From assembly GCF_000719515.1 (NCBI RefSeq), contig NZ_JOGR01000002.1, forward strand, positions 279,431-343,430: a stretch of DNA of 64,000 bases, in the 5' to 3' direction. The translations under genes and the position numbers were made by a program. Below, one piece after another: positions 1 through 8,708 of the stretch. Below the pieces are notes generated by a model. That model was not told the DNA's origin, did no database searches, and was given only the letters and a program-made list of their open reading frames with translations. The DNA comes from Glycomyces sp. NRRL B-16210. GTDB lineage: Bacteria; Actinomycetota; Actinomycetes; Mycobacteriales; Micromonosporaceae. Numbering within the stretch: position 1 is the first letter of the stretch; the number at the start of each line of letters is the position of its first letter.

Positions 1-771
1 ATGGAACTCCGGCGCCCAGTGGCTGCAACAGCGGTTCGGCGTGCCCGCGTCGTCCCACACCACCGTGTCAGAGGCGGTCTTCAGACCCTCCAAAGTGGCC
101 GAGCGGCGCATGATGACCGTGGACTCCCAGGTGGTCGTGGACATGTAGTAGTAGCCGTCCCAGTACTCGATCCACGGGTCGGCCCCGTTGGAGCGCAGCG
201 GGTTCGACACCGAGTTCTGCGAGCCCGAGGGCACCTCGGCGAGCCGCCACTTCTGCACGGCCAGGCCGTTGTAGGTGTACTGGGAGATGCGGCTGCCCGC
301 GGAGGTGGACCAGTCCCACAGGTCGAGGGCCTTGCCCGAGAAGCGGTTGATGAAGCTGTAGGTGCCGTCCGAGTGCTCGGTGGCCGACCACTGCTGGTTC
401 GTGCCGCCCAGGTCGGTCCACTGGGCGATGGTCGCGCCGTCGTCGGCGTTCCACTCGAAGACCTCCAAGACGAGATTCGAGTGCCGGGCCTGGATCTTGA
501 AGTAGCCGCCGCCCGCGTCGAGGAAGCGGAACTGCTGCTGGTGCTCCTGGTTCGCGGTGTACTGGGTCAGGATCGCCCCGGGGGAGGTCGAGGCGTCCCG
601 GACGTCGAGCACGAGGCCCGAGTGCGCGCTCGTGACGGTGACCCAGGTGTCGGTGGGGACGGCCGCGTGCGCGGGCCTGTCGGCGGAGACCGACAGGCCC
701 AGGGCTGTCAAGGCGGCGATGAGCGTGAATGCGACGAGCAGATGCCCGCGCTTGATCGTTCTTCCGAACAT
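1..771 (-). CDS. Secreted ricin-lectin + GH43 arabinofuranosidase-like enzyme, cut by the left window edge
   Basis: The first 257 residues are visible. A basic n-region and hydrophobic signal peptide (about residues 1-37, ending PAHAA) lead into a ricin-type beta-trefoil module with QxW-like repeats (HQQQF, NQQW, VQKW; about 40-170). A GH43 five-bladed propeller then begins: the GADPW motif carries the expected catalytic base Asp, and HWAPEF follows near the edge. GADPW plus the cysteine pair RCCSHW recalls exo-acting arabinofuranosidases of GH43 (family knowledge; the subfamily is a guess). The start was chosen because the coding strand has TTTTGGAG just upstream of the ATG. The enzyme probably acts outside the cell on arabinan or arabinoxylan. 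It lies downstream of, and shares its lectin architecture with, the neighbouring ricin-GH43 gene. The acid Glu lies outside the window. Confidence 0.85.
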   Translation of the reverse strand, partial: MFGRTIKRGHLLVAFTLIAALTALGLSVSADRPAHAAVPTDTWVTVTSAHSGLVLDVRDASTSPGAILTQYTANQEHQQQFRFLDAGGGYFKIQARHSNLVLEVFEWNADDGATIAQWTDLGGTNQQWSATEHSDGTYSFINRFSGKALDLWDWSTSAGSRISQYTYNGLAVQKWRLAEVPSGSQNSVSNPLRSNGADPWIEYWDGYYYMSTTTWESTVIMRRSATLEGLKTASDTVVWDDAGTPNRCCSHWAPEFH

Positions 772-892
772 GTTGCGCTCCAAAAGGAGTGATTACCGTT
801 GTGAGGGAGGAGCGGGGCGCACCGGTGGGGGTGCGCCCCTGATCGCGGCTCCGAAGAGCCGCAGTCCGAGGCGGGGACTCGACTGCCGCTGA

Positions 893-985
893 GCCGTACG
901 TCCGGTCTCCAGCGGCCGCCGAGGCCGAATTTCCGGTCCTTAACTGCCGTCGAGGCTGTATCTCCGGTCCTTCACTGCCGTCAAG
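893..985. repeat. Three 31-bp imperfect tandem repeats at the 3' end of the arabinanase gene
   Basis: Copies lie at 893-923, 924-954 and 955-985. The two right-hand copies match at 26 of 31 positions. A partial fourth copy (ACTGCCG core) sits just left, at about 880-892. The array starts exactly where the GH43 domain of the upstream gene should end, so it probably disrupted or moved the natural stop codon. It is not CRISPR-like, because there are no unique spacers. Confidence 0.85.
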
Positions 986-2512
986 GAGTGGCCACCCCGC
1001 CGAGTTCCATTCGATCTGCTCGATGTCGAGCGTGAAGCCGCCGTTCCTCCCGTACGCGTGGTACGAGATGAATCCCCTGTGGATCGACTGCCCGCCGGAG
1101 GCGACGTTGTTGCCGTAGGCGCCGAGGACGACCGTGCCGCCGCCGTTGCGCATGTCGACGCCGTCGGCGTCCACGAACGGTCCGGTCGGCGAGGTCGAGC
1201 GGCCCACGGTGATCTGGTACGTCGAGTTCGCCCCCGCGCAGCAGGTGCCGATGGAGGTGAACAGGTAGTAGTAGCCGTCGTGGCGCGTCATCGACGGCCC
1301 CTCGATGCCGCCGCCCTTGGTGGCCAGGCGGATCGGGGTCGCGCCGGACGCGGGCTTGCCTGAGGGCCAGTCGAGTTCGACGATGTGGATGCCCTGCCAC
1401 CAGGAGCCGAAGACCATCCAGTGCCGGCCGCTCTCGTCCACGACGATGTTCGGGTCGATCGCGTTGAAGGCGCCGCCCACATAGGACTGGATCACCGCGC
1501 CCTGGTCGACCCAGTTGTAGCCCGGGGCCGAGGGGTCCAGCGTCGTGTTCGTCGCCAGGCCGATCGCCGAGCGCTGCGAACCGAACGTGGAGGCCGAGTA
1601 GTACAGGTAGTACAGGCCCTGGCCCGCGTCGAAGTGGATGTCGGGCGCCCAGAGGTTGTCGACGCCGCTGATCTGCTGCGTGACCCACGAGGGCTTGGAG
1701 TTCCAGATCGTGCCGATGCTCTGCCAGGACTGGCCGCCGTTGGTGGAGCGGCGGATCGGGATGGTGCCGTCGCCGACCCTGCCGTCGCCTGTGGCGAATA
1801 CGTACCAGGGCTCGCCCGCGCAGCCGGCCCACAGGGCCGGGTCGTGCGTGGAGAGGTTGCCGCTCAGGTTGCCGGGCGGGCTCGGCGGCGAGTCGCAGTC
1901 CCCTTGCGAGGGTTCGCCGGTGGTCGGTGTGTCGGTCGGCCCGGCGTCCGCGGGTTCGAGCGCCCACTGCTGGTTCGCGGCCCCGGTCGGCTCGTACTGC
2001 GAGATCCGCGCACCCGGTGTCGTGGCGTGCTCCCAGACTTCGAGGTTCTTGTCCGAGAAGCGGTTCGTGAAGGTGTAGTGGCCGTCGGCCTCGTTCGCCC
2101 GCCACTGCTGGTTGGTGCCGCCGAGGTCGGTGTACTGGGCGATGGTCGCGCCGTTGTCGGCGTTCCACTCCCACACGTCGAGCACGAGGTTCGAGTGCCG
2201 CGCCTGGATCTTGTAGTACCCGCTTCCGGCGTCGACGAAGCGGAACTGCTGGCTCGCGGCCCCGGTGGGGGACTGCTGGACGAGTTGCGTGCCGCCGGCG
2301 GCGGCGCCGCCCTCGACGCCGAGCACGAGGCCCGAGCCCCGGTTGGCGACGGTGTACCAGGTGCCGGTCGCGATGGCGGCCTGGGCGTTCGCGGTGACGA
2401 GCATGAACGTCGCGGCGGTCGTCACCGCCGCGGCGAGGACGGCGAGCGCCGCGCGCAGCCGGCGCCGCCGGGCGGTGCGGTCGGGAGGTCTGAGGGTGGT
2501 CTCGGTTCGCAT
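980..2512 (-). CDS. Secreted ricin-lectin + GH43 endo-arabinanase-like enzyme; C-terminal end uncertain
   Basis: A Tat/Sec-like signal peptide (RRRR then a hydrophobic run ending ANAQAA, residues 1-46) is followed by a ricin trefoil (about 47-170; QQF and two NQQW motifs), a Thr/Pro linker, and a complete GH43 domain (about 190-508). The GH43 domain has HDPALW (catalytic Asp), WAPDIHF, NAIDPN, and IEGPS (catalytic Glu) followed by a CC pair. That motif set is typical of extracellular arabinan endo-1,5-alpha-L-arabinosidases. The ATG at 2512 follows GGAGGAG on the coding strand; an upstream in-frame ATG at 2599 has no such site. The oddity is at the end: after GWPLLD the frame stays open to base 68, running through the next gene in another frame. 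A TGA at 983-981 would end the protein if one base were shifted. The end given here is the end of recognisable homology, not a stop codon. Confidence 0.8.
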
Positions 2513-2621
2513 CGGTGGTCTCCTCCGGCCCCTGCCGGGGCCTCGGCCGGACGCCGAGAGCAGTGCCGGGCTCTCTCGGCGATTGAAGTATGTGCGCATA
2601 TCGATGGATAGTTGCGCGAGT

Positions 2622-2650
2622 AGACTAACCGAGTTTTACCGATAACACAA
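2622..2650 (-). promoter_or_regulatory. Candidate sigma70-type promoter of the arabinanase gene
   Basis: On the minus strand TTGTGT (2650-2645) and TAGTCT (2627-2622) are separated by 17 bases. They lie about 110 bases before the ATG at 2512, in an AT-rich patch unlike its surroundings. An ATCGAT core with GGATA beside it follows at about 2600-2610 and could be an operator; a similar GCATATCGAT occurs before the CBM2-esterase gene at 25583. The assignment rests on spacing and similarity only. Confidence 0.4.
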
Positions 2651-2750
2651 CGGCACGGACGCAACCGCCTCACCTACGCCCGCGTGGCCCGTCATTCGGC
2701 GACCTGCTCGGCATCGTCAACGCCCCGCCTACGCCCGCGCCGCCGTCGAC

Positions 2751-3269
2751 TCAGGCCAGCATGGTCGGCTCGGGCTCCTCGCAGCCGTACCAGTTCTCCT
2801 CGCTGTACGGATGGAAACCGTCGATGTACAGCGGCGACTCGAACGTCGTCTCCGGATAGTCCGCGGTGAAGTCCCCGAACACGCTGAACCGCGAGAAGTG
2901 ATCGTCGATCACGTCGCAGAGCACGACGATCGCCTCGAACCCCTTCTCGCAGGCGTCCCAGCACCACATCCCGTTGACCCGCCCCGTGGCGACGGCCGTC
3001 TCCGGGCCCCAGGTCAGCCACTCCAGCTCGTAGGCGAAGAAGTTCTCCTGCACGATCGCCGATTCGGGCCGCTGCGTGCTGTACGGCTCGGACGGCCCTT
3101 CGAGCGAGTCGATCGTACGGATGAAGACCTCGGCGGCCTCTTCGGTCGCGGCTTCACTCTCCTCGGCTTCGGTCGGCGGTTCGGTGTCCGCGGTCTCGCC
3201 GGTCGTGCAGGCGGCCAACAACAGTGCCGCGAGTGCCGCGACGGCGAGGAAGGGGCGCAAGGTGCTCAT
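2751..3269 (-). CDS. Putative secreted lipoprotein of unknown function
   Basis: This 172-residue protein starts with a short basic/hydrophobic signal and a clean lipobox LAAC (Cys21), so it should be lipid-anchored outside the membrane. An acidic, low-complexity Thr/Glu spacer (about 22-46) precedes a compact domain rich in aromatic and acidic residues, with conserved-looking cysteines (WCWDAC, CDV, YGCEE) that could form disulfides. I recognise no family. It lies between the ricin-GH43 pair and the GH43-like gene, all on the same strand, which suggests but does not prove a surface role linked to sugar capture. Confidence 0.75.
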   Translation of the reverse strand: MSTLRPFLAVAALAALLLAACTTGETADTEPPTEAEESEAATEEAAEVFIRTIDSLEGPSEPYSTQRPESAIVQENFFAYELEWLTWGPETAVATGRVNGMWCWDACEKGFEAIVVLCDVIDDHFSRFSVFGDFTADYPETTFESPLYIDGFHPYSEENWYGCEEPEPTMLA

Positions 3270-3300
3270 GCGCGAACACTACCGAACCCGGGCGCCGGTT

Positions 3301-4344
3301 TCAGTCCCCGTCGAGGTCGGTGCGCTGGCGGACGACCCGCAGATCGTCACCGTCCCAAGCCATCTCGTAGAGCTTGCCGCGCGCTCCGGTGAAGGGGCGG
3401 TGCAGGACGAGCAGCAGCTCCCCGTCGAACGAGGTGAACAGCATCCCGTGCCCCGAGTCGCCTCGCACGAGCGGTTCCCGCTGCTCCCAAGGGCCTTCGA
3501 GCCTTCCGGAGCGCGAGACCGCCCAGGTCTGCACGTAGTCGCCGTCGATCCCGCCCTCGGTCAGCCGATTCTTCTCATACGTCGACCACAGGCAGATCAG
3601 GGCTCCACTGGGCGCGCGGTGGAGCTGGGGCCCGTCGGTGACATACGGCGGGATCTGGTGCGGCACACCGGCGGGGATCTCTCGCGTGAGCCACGGCGCG
3701 TCCGAGCCCTTGAACAGCAGGACCGCCTCGCCCGCGACCGCGTCGAGCGCGTCGGTCAGCGGGAACGCCTCGATGGTCCCGTCGATGCGCTGGAGCCACT
3801 CGTTGGCGTAGACCATCCACGGGCGGCTTTCGTCGTCGGTGAACAGGGTCCCGTCGAGGGTCATCAGCTCGGGCGGCAGGATCGGCGCTTCGGGCCTGAG
3901 CATCCGGAACGGGCCGGTCAGCGAGTCGGCGACGGCGACGACTGTGGACCGCCGGTAGTTCGCGACCGGGAACGGCGTGCCGTACGCGCCCGGTTTCGGC
4001 ACGGGCAGTGGAGAGTCCGTGTCGTGCAGCGTGGTGAACAGGTACCAGCGGCCGTTCCAGCGGTGGACTTCGGGAGCCCAGGCGCCGTGGACCGCCCACG
4101 GCCCGTCCTGCTCGTCGACGAGGAAGACCGGGACCGGTTCGGCCCAGTCGCGCAGGTTCGGCGAGCGGTAGACCATGGTGCCGACCCCGGCGGCCGAGAC
4201 CGGGCCGGTCGCCTCGGCGGTGAAGCCCTGGTTCGCCGTGTAGAGGTGGTACAGCCCCGACTCGGGGTCGGCGACCACGAACGGGTCGTGGAGCGGCATC
4301 TCGGGCAGGCGCAGGGGAAAGTCGGCGGGCAGCGGTTCACTCAT
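3301..4344 (-). CDS. GH43-like (beta-propeller) glycosidase, no signal peptide
   Basis: The 347-residue protein has the GH43 propeller pattern: LHDPF with the catalytic base Asp near residue 20, WAPEVHRW, then DGTLFTDDESRPW as the central-Asp motif, and TDGPQL where the acid Glu is expected. The last differs from the usual E-G/A-P motif: Asp replaces Glu, so activity or mechanism may be altered. No signal peptide is visible, so a cytoplasmic location is likely, unlike the two ricin-GH43 neighbours. A role in trimming imported arabino-oligosaccharides is plausible. Confidence in the fold is good and in the substrate low. Confidence 0.75.
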   Translation of the reverse strand: MSEPLPADFPLRLPEMPLHDPFVVADPESGLYHLYTANQGFTAEATGPVSAAGVGTMVYRSPNLRDWAEPVPVFLVDEQDGPWAVHGAWAPEVHRWNGRWYLFTTLHDTDSPLPVPKPGAYGTPFPVANYRRSTVVAVADSLTGPFRMLRPEAPILPPELMTLDGTLFTDDESRPWMVYANEWLQRIDGTIEAFPLTDALDAVAGEAVLLFKGSDAPWLTREIPAGVPHQIPPYVTDGPQLHRAPSGALICLWSTYEKNRLTEGGIDGDYVQTWAVSRSGRLEGPWEQREPLVRGDSGHGMLFTSFDGELLLVLHRPFTGARGKLYEMAWDGDDLRVVRQRTDLDGD

Positions 4345-4489
4345 CTCGCAAACGCTATCAAGCCGGCTCCGAGTCGCGTCCGTGCAGCACCCCGCCCCGC
4401 AGCGCCTTCGCCGTCCGCCGCGAAACCCTGGGGAATCTCGGCGGGTCGGGTGGACCGCCTCGGTGTCGCGATTGCACGTGTCGAGCCGC

Positions 4490-5275
4490 TCAATCCTCCG
4501 CCGTGAGAGTCGGGTCGCGGAGGACGGCTGCGGACTGTTCGTCCGCCGGGTAGTACATCTCGACCGCGATGCCCTCTAGCGTGATGTCCCGCGGCGTCCC
4601 GAACGTGGTGATGGTCGAGAACAGTCGCAGGTCGAATCCGTTGTGGCGGATGATCATCGGGGTCGTGATCTCGGATTCGACTGAGACCGTCGCGTCGTCC
4701 TCGCCGAGGCCCGGCCTCAAGAACTCCTCGTACAGCGCGGCGACATCGGGGTCACGGGTGCGTTCCAACTGCCGCGACAGTCGGCCTCTGAGCACCGCGC
4801 GGACTTGACCGAGGTTGACGATCCTGGACGCCAGGCCCTCCGGGTGCAGGCCCAGCCGCACCAGGTTGACCGGCGGTTCCAGCAGTTCCGGGGCGATCCC
4901 TGCGAGGAACGGCCGGAGCGAGCGGTTGGTCATCACGATGTTCCACCGCCCGTCGATCACCACCGCCGGGTAAGGCTCGTGCGCGCGCAGCACGGCCTCC
5001 AGGGCCCCTCGAGCCGCCCCGAGGTCGGGCCCGGTGAGCGGGCGCTCGGGGTACTCGGGCGCGTGTCCCGCGGCGAGCAGCAGCCGGTTGCGTTCGCGCA
5101 GCGGCACATCGAGCGTCTCGGCGAGCCGCAGCACCATGGCGGCGCTCGGACGCGACTTGCCGGTCTCGACCAGGCTCACGTGCCTGGCCGAGACTTCGGC
5201 CGCGAGCGCCAGCTCGAACTGGCTCATCCGCCGCCGCTGCCGCCATTCGCGCAGCAGCCCGCCCACCGTCGTCAC
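4490..5275 (-). CDS. Helix-turn-helix regulator, XRE/MmyB-like
   Basis: Residues 5-65 form an XRE-type helix-turn-helix (LREWRQRRRMSQFELA, then SARHVSLVETGKSRPS). The rest (about 95-250) matches the ligand-sensing region of MmyB-like actinobacterial regulators: an HEPYPAVV segment, WNIVMTNRSLRPFL and LRPGLGEDD. Length (261 aa) is normal for that family. Its ATG overlaps the stop of the upstream SnoaL-like gene by four bases, so the two are co-transcribed and translationally coupled. In many actinomycetes such regulators control a neighbouring small enzyme; the target here is unknown. Confidence 0.85.
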   Translation of the reverse strand: MTTVGGLLREWRQRRRMSQFELALAAEVSARHVSLVETGKSRPSAAMVLRLAETLDVPLRERNRLLLAAGHAPEYPERPLTGPDLGAARGALEAVLRAHEPYPAVVIDGRWNIVMTNRSLRPFLAGIAPELLEPPVNLVRLGLHPEGLASRIVNLGQVRAVLRGRLSRQLERTRDPDVAALYEEFLRPGLGEDDATVSVESEITTPMIIRHNGFDLRLFSTITTFGTPRDITLEGIAVEMYYPADEQSAAVLRDPTLTAED

Positions 5276-5652
5276 GGCATGAGGCTATGGGGCTCGGGCG
5301 CGGGGGCCGCTTCGGGGATCGGCTGGAAGACCTCCACGTGCTCGGCGATCAGGTCGCCTTCGAAGCGCCAGACGTCGGCCACGGCGATCCAGCGGCCCTC
5401 CCACGGCAGCCAGCGGCGCGAGAGCATGGACACGTGGTCGCCGTCTTCGAGCAGGAGCCGGATCTCGATCTTCATGTCGGCCGAGGGGATCCGGCGGACC
5501 GCCTCGATCCACTCGTCCCGGCTCGACGCGACGACGCCCGGTCCGCGGTCGACGAAGTCCTCCTTGAGCAGCGGCGCGATGGCGTCGGTGTCGCCTTCGC
5601 CGAACAGTGCGTCGAGGGCGGTCCTGATGCGGTGTTTCCTGTCTGTCGTCAT
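5272..5652 (-). CDS. SnoaL/NTF2-like protein
   Basis: This 126-residue protein has the cone-shaped NTF2/SnoaL pattern: an N-terminal helix pair, FVDRGPG, DEWIEAVRRIP, then beta strands ending in AEHVEVFQPIP. Such proteins are small cyclases, isomerases or ligand-binding proteins, and the fold alone does not give a reaction. The ATG at 5652 was preferred over a GTG at 5667; neither has a strong ribosome-binding site. The gene ends in an ATGA overlap with the XRE/MmyB regulator. Confidence 0.75.
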   Translation of the reverse strand: MTTDRKHRIRTALDALFGEGDTDAIAPLLKEDFVDRGPGVVASSRDEWIEAVRRIPSADMKIEIRLLLEDGDHVSMLSRRWLPWEGRWIAVADVWRFEGDLIAEHVEVFQPIPEAAPAPEPHSLMP

Positions 5653-5687
5653 GAGGGCCAGTATCACGGCCGAAACGGCCGCCGTCG

Positions 5688-5704
5688 ATGAAACGGCATT
5701 TCAT
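5688..5704. promoter_or_regulatory. Inverted repeat upstream of the SnoaL-regulator operon
   Basis: ATGAAA-5-TTTCAT forms a perfect 6-bp inverted repeat centred about 45 bases before the SnoaL-like start, in the only AT-leaning patch of the spacer. Position and symmetry suggest an operator, perhaps for the MmyB-type regulator of the same operon. This is inference only. Confidence 0.3.
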
Positions 5705-5776
5705 GAAACTCGGGACCCATTGCACCGCAACAAGTCTCAGTAAGAATTCGCTTCGGGATCGCTCGACGTGCGCCGG

Positions 5777-6607
5777 TCAGCGCCTCCAGATGACCGCTTC
5801 GGTCGCGTGCCGCCGCTCGCTGAAGCGGCCGTCGGGGGAGGCCTCACGCAGCAGCCGCCGCAGGTCCGCCTCGAATGCGCCGCGCTCGTCCCCGAACAGG
5901 TGCGGCGCCGCGCTCGACAGCGAGAACACCGCCGCGACGATCGCGTTCTCGTCCCGTTCCACGACCTCGCCGCCGCCGACGCGGATTCGCACCGGACCGG
6001 TGTAGCCGGCGCGCCGCATGACCGCCTCCTCGCCGCCGCGCGTCCCGTTCGGCAACCGCCCCTGTCCGGCCCGGCGGACCGGCCCGAGGTACCGCGCAAC
6101 CAGCGCCTCGATGCGGTCCCACGGCGGAGCGGGCCGCGGCAGCGCCTCGCCGCCCGCTTCGCCCCGGTGCGTGGTCGCGCCGACGTGGACCCATGCGCCT
6201 CCGGGTTCGAGCATGTCGCGGACGCGCCGAGCCACCAGGTCCTGGTCCATCCAGTGGAAGGACTGGGCGAACACGGCCGCCCGGAACAGTCCCAGTCCGG
6301 CGGGGAGTGCCTCTGCCCGCAAGTGCCGCCAGGTGATGCCGCCGATCCCGGCCGCCTCGGCGTTTCGCCTCGCCGCCGCGACCATGTCGGGATCGGCGTC
6401 GACGCCCACGGTCGCCGCGAACCTCGGCGCGAGCAGCAGCGTCAGCGATCCGGGACCGCAGCCCACGTCGAGGAGCCGCCCGGTCCCGTCGAGGCCGAGT
6501 TCGGCGCCGATCGCCTCGCCGAGGGCGGCCGGGTACGGCATCCGCCCCGCCGCGTAGTGGTCGGCGCTTCCGGCGAACAGCGTCGCGTCCCATTCCCAGG
6601 TGCCCAT
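5777..6607 (-). CDS. Class I SAM-dependent methyltransferase
   Basis: The 276-residue protein carries the Rossmann motif I LLDVGCGPG (residues 45-53), the acidic ribose-binding motif II VGVDADPDMV, and post-motif QSFHWMD. That last pattern is typical of the Methyltransf_11/25 group and of yeast Tmt1-like enzymes. The substrate is unknown. The N-terminal FAGSADHYAAGRMPYP is characteristic of this subgroup. It is a single gene, 31 bases from the membrane-protein gene upstream on the same strand. Confidence 0.85.
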   Translation of the reverse strand: MGTWEWDATLFAGSADHYAAGRMPYPAALGEAIGAELGLDGTGRLLDVGCGPGSLTLLLAPRFAATVGVDADPDMVAAARRNAEAAGIGGITWRHLRAEALPAGLGLFRAAVFAQSFHWMDQDLVARRVRDMLEPGGAWVHVGATTHRGEAGGEALPRPAPPWDRIEALVARYLGPVRRAGQGRLPNGTRGGEEAVMRRAGYTGPVRIRVGGGEVVERDENAIVAAVFSLSSAAPHLFGDERGAFEADLRRLLREASPDGRFSERRHATEAVIWRR

Positions 6608-6638
6608 TCGGCGAGACTATCGCCGACCGCAGGCGAGT

Positions 6639-7343
6639 TCAGTAGCGCTTGCGGTCCCGCTTCTGCGGCACGATGACAGGGGACTCGCCGTGGACCCGTT
6701 CGTCCACGACCTCGACCCGCGGCGCGAACCGCGCCGCCGCCTCGGCGATCGCTCTCGCGCCGTGCGGGCCGAGGCGGACGCTGCGGGAGTTGAGCATGGC
6801 CCCCAAGCGGACCGGCGAACCGTCCGGCCTGGCCTCGGCGCTCCGCCGCTGCTTCTCGCTCGGCTCCCGCTGCGTCACTCCGTACCAGTCCGTGGTCTTC
6901 TCCACGCCCACCTGCGACTGCCCCGCCGGGATGAATCCCAGCCACTTCCGTTGCAGCCGCCACAGGACCACCCGCTCGACCTCGTCCCACGGCAGGTCCA
7001 CAATGGGCTCTTCGAGCCGCATGTAGAACCCGCCCAGGCCCTCGGTGTAGAGCCGGATGCCGCCGGGCCCGACGATCGCCGCGGCGGGCGCCCGGAACAG
7101 GTGGTAGGCCTTCATGGCCGGCCACGCCAGGAACGGGACCACCAGGACGAGCAGCCCGAGCCACGCGGGCATCTCGGTGTCGGTGCCCTGGGAGTCCCGG
7201 TACGACACCGGGTCCGACCCGGCGCTCAAGAGCATCCAGGGCGTGGCGACCAGGAGCGTGATCGCGACGGCGAACAGGACCAGGTCGCGCGGGCGCACCC
7301 GCTCGGTCACGGTGACCTCGCCGTCGGCGGGTGCGGATGTCAT
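6639..7343 (-). CDS. Small membrane protein with PH-like cytosolic domain
   Basis: Two hydrophobic helices (about 21-43 and 62-80) are followed by a polar domain whose IVGPGGIRLYTEG and VDLPWDEVERVVLW motifs look like the PH-like domain common in actinobacterial membrane proteins of unknown function. The C-terminus is highly basic. No enzymatic motif is visible. It is followed on the same strand by the methyltransferase gene. Confidence 0.65.
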   Translation of the reverse strand: MTSAPADGEVTVTERVRPRDLVLFAVAITLLVATPWMLLSAGSDPVSYRDSQGTDTEMPAWLGLLVLVVPFLAWPAMKAYHLFRAPAAAIVGPGGIRLYTEGLGGFYMRLEEPIVDLPWDEVERVVLWRLQRKWLGFIPAGQSQVGVEKTTDWYGVTQREPSEKQRRSAEARPDGSPVRLGAMLNSRSVRLGPHGARAIAEAAARFAPRVEVVDERVHGESPVIVPQKRDRKRY

Positions 7344-7394
7344 GGCCGGATCACTCCTCGGTCGGTGGGCGGACCCCCGATTCTCGCACTCCTT

Positions 7395-8210
7395 TCAGCG
7401 GAACGCGGCGGCGTTGCGCTCGGCCCAGGTCGCGAAGGCGACCGGAGGCCGCCCGAGGAGGCGTTCGACCTCGCCGCCGACCTCCCGCTCCGCCTCGGTC
7501 GGGTTGCCGAGGGTCTCCAACGCCCCCTCGACGACCTCGGCGGGCCAGAACCGCGTGAACCGCGCGAACGCCTCGTCGCGGGTCAGCTCCTCGAACGCGA
7601 CGGGTTCGCCGATGGCCGCGCCGATCGCCGCGGCCTGCTCGCGCGGGCTCACCGGCGCGGGGCCGGTGAGCGTGTAGCGCCGCCCGGCGTGGCCGTCTTC
7701 GGTGAGGGCCTTGGCGGCCACCGCCGCGATGTCGGCGGGGTCGATGAACGGCAGGCCCACGTCGCCGAACGGGGCCGCGATGGCCCGCGCGGTGCGAACC
7801 GGCTCGGCCCAAAGGAACGCGTTCGAATGGAAGCCGCTCGGACGCAGGATCGTCCACTCCAGACCCGATTCGGTGACGGCCGCTTCGAGCGCCTGCTGCG
7901 AGCGGTCGTCGCGGGTGACGGCGCGCTGGCTCGACAGCAGGACCACCCGGACGATCCCGGCGGCCGCGGCGACCTCCAGGACCGGGGCGAGATCCAGGCC
8001 TTGGTCACGGGTGAGCAGGAACAGCCGGTCGGCCCCTTCGAAGGCGGCCTTCAAGGTCGCGGGCTCGGCGAGGTCGGCGCGGACGTGGACGGCCCCTTCG
8101 GGCAGCTCGGCCGCGCCGCGCGAAACGGCGGTGACGGGCTCCCCCGCGGCGAGCAGGGCCTCCACGAGCGGGCGGCCGACGTTGCCGGTGGCTCCGGTTA
8201 CGACGATCAT
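7395..8210 (-). CDS. NmrA-like NAD(P)H-binding reductase
   Basis: The atypical SDR begins with the nucleotide-binding signature VTGATGNVG (residues 4-12). It then shows SSQRAV and LEWTILRPSGFHSN, the signature of NmrA-like and NAD(P)H-dependent azoreductase/quinone-oxidoreductase-like proteins. It is 271 aa, normal for the family. It lies divergently from an HxlR regulator 105 bases away, a common pairing for redox- or electrophile-sensing systems. The substrate is unknown. Confidence 0.85.
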   Translation of the reverse strand: MIVVTGATGNVGRPLVEALLAAGEPVTAVSRGAAELPEGAVHVRADLAEPATLKAAFEGADRLFLLTRDQGLDLAPVLEVAAAAGIVRVVLLSSQRAVTRDDRSQQALEAAVTESGLEWTILRPSGFHSNAFLWAEPVRTARAIAAPFGDVGLPFIDPADIAAVAAKALTEDGHAGRRYTLTGPAPVSPREQAAAIGAAIGEPVAFEELTRDEAFARFTRFWPAEVVEGALETLGNPTEAEREVGGEVERLLGRPPVAFATWAERNAAAFR

Positions 8211-8315
8211 GTTCGGTCTCTCCTTGACTCGGTGATGCACGGTGTCGCTGGTGAGGCCAAAGCTAGGAGCCTCGTCGCGGTTCCGGAAGAACGCACCTCG
8301 AAGTAAGCTCATGTC

Positions 8316-8708
8316 GTGCTCGTAGGAAATCAGGTGCCCTGGCCCGGCTCGACCGGCGGCAGTGAGACGTTTCACGCCAAGTGCCCGGCCGTGCAGGTGC
8401 TCGACCACATCACCAGCCGCTGGGGCATCTGGGTCCTGATCGGCTTGCGCGAGAAGGAACTCCGGTTCTTCGAACTGCGCGAGCGCATCGAGGGCGTCAG
8501 CGAGAAGATGCTCTCGCAGACCCTCCGCAACCTCGTCGCCGACGGCCTCGTGTGGCGCCGGGTCGAGCCGACGGTGCCGCCGCAGGTGACGTACGGCCTC
8601 ACCGAACTCGGCGAGGGCACCGCCGACCACCTGTCGGGCATGTTCGACTGGATCCGCGGTAACGCCGAGACCATCATGGACGCTCAGGCGAAGGCTGCCG
8701 AGGGCTAA
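8316..8708 (+). CDS. HxlR-family transcriptional regulator
   Basis: This 130-residue winged-helix protein has the family hallmark CPAVQVLDHITSRWG, whose Cys is often redox- or aldehyde-sensing. It continues with LRFFELRERIEGVSEKMLSQ and LRNLVADGLV. The GTG start leaves the complete domain. It is transcribed away from the NmrA-like reductase, which it probably controls. Its last bases overlap the 3' end of the convergent amidohydrolase gene. Confidence 0.9.
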   Translation: MLVGNQVPWPGSTGGSETFHAKCPAVQVLDHITSRWGIWVLIGLREKELRFFELRERIEGVSEKMLSQTLRNLVADGLVWRRVEPTVPPQVTYGLTELGEGTADHLSGMFDWIRGNAETIMDAQAKAAEG

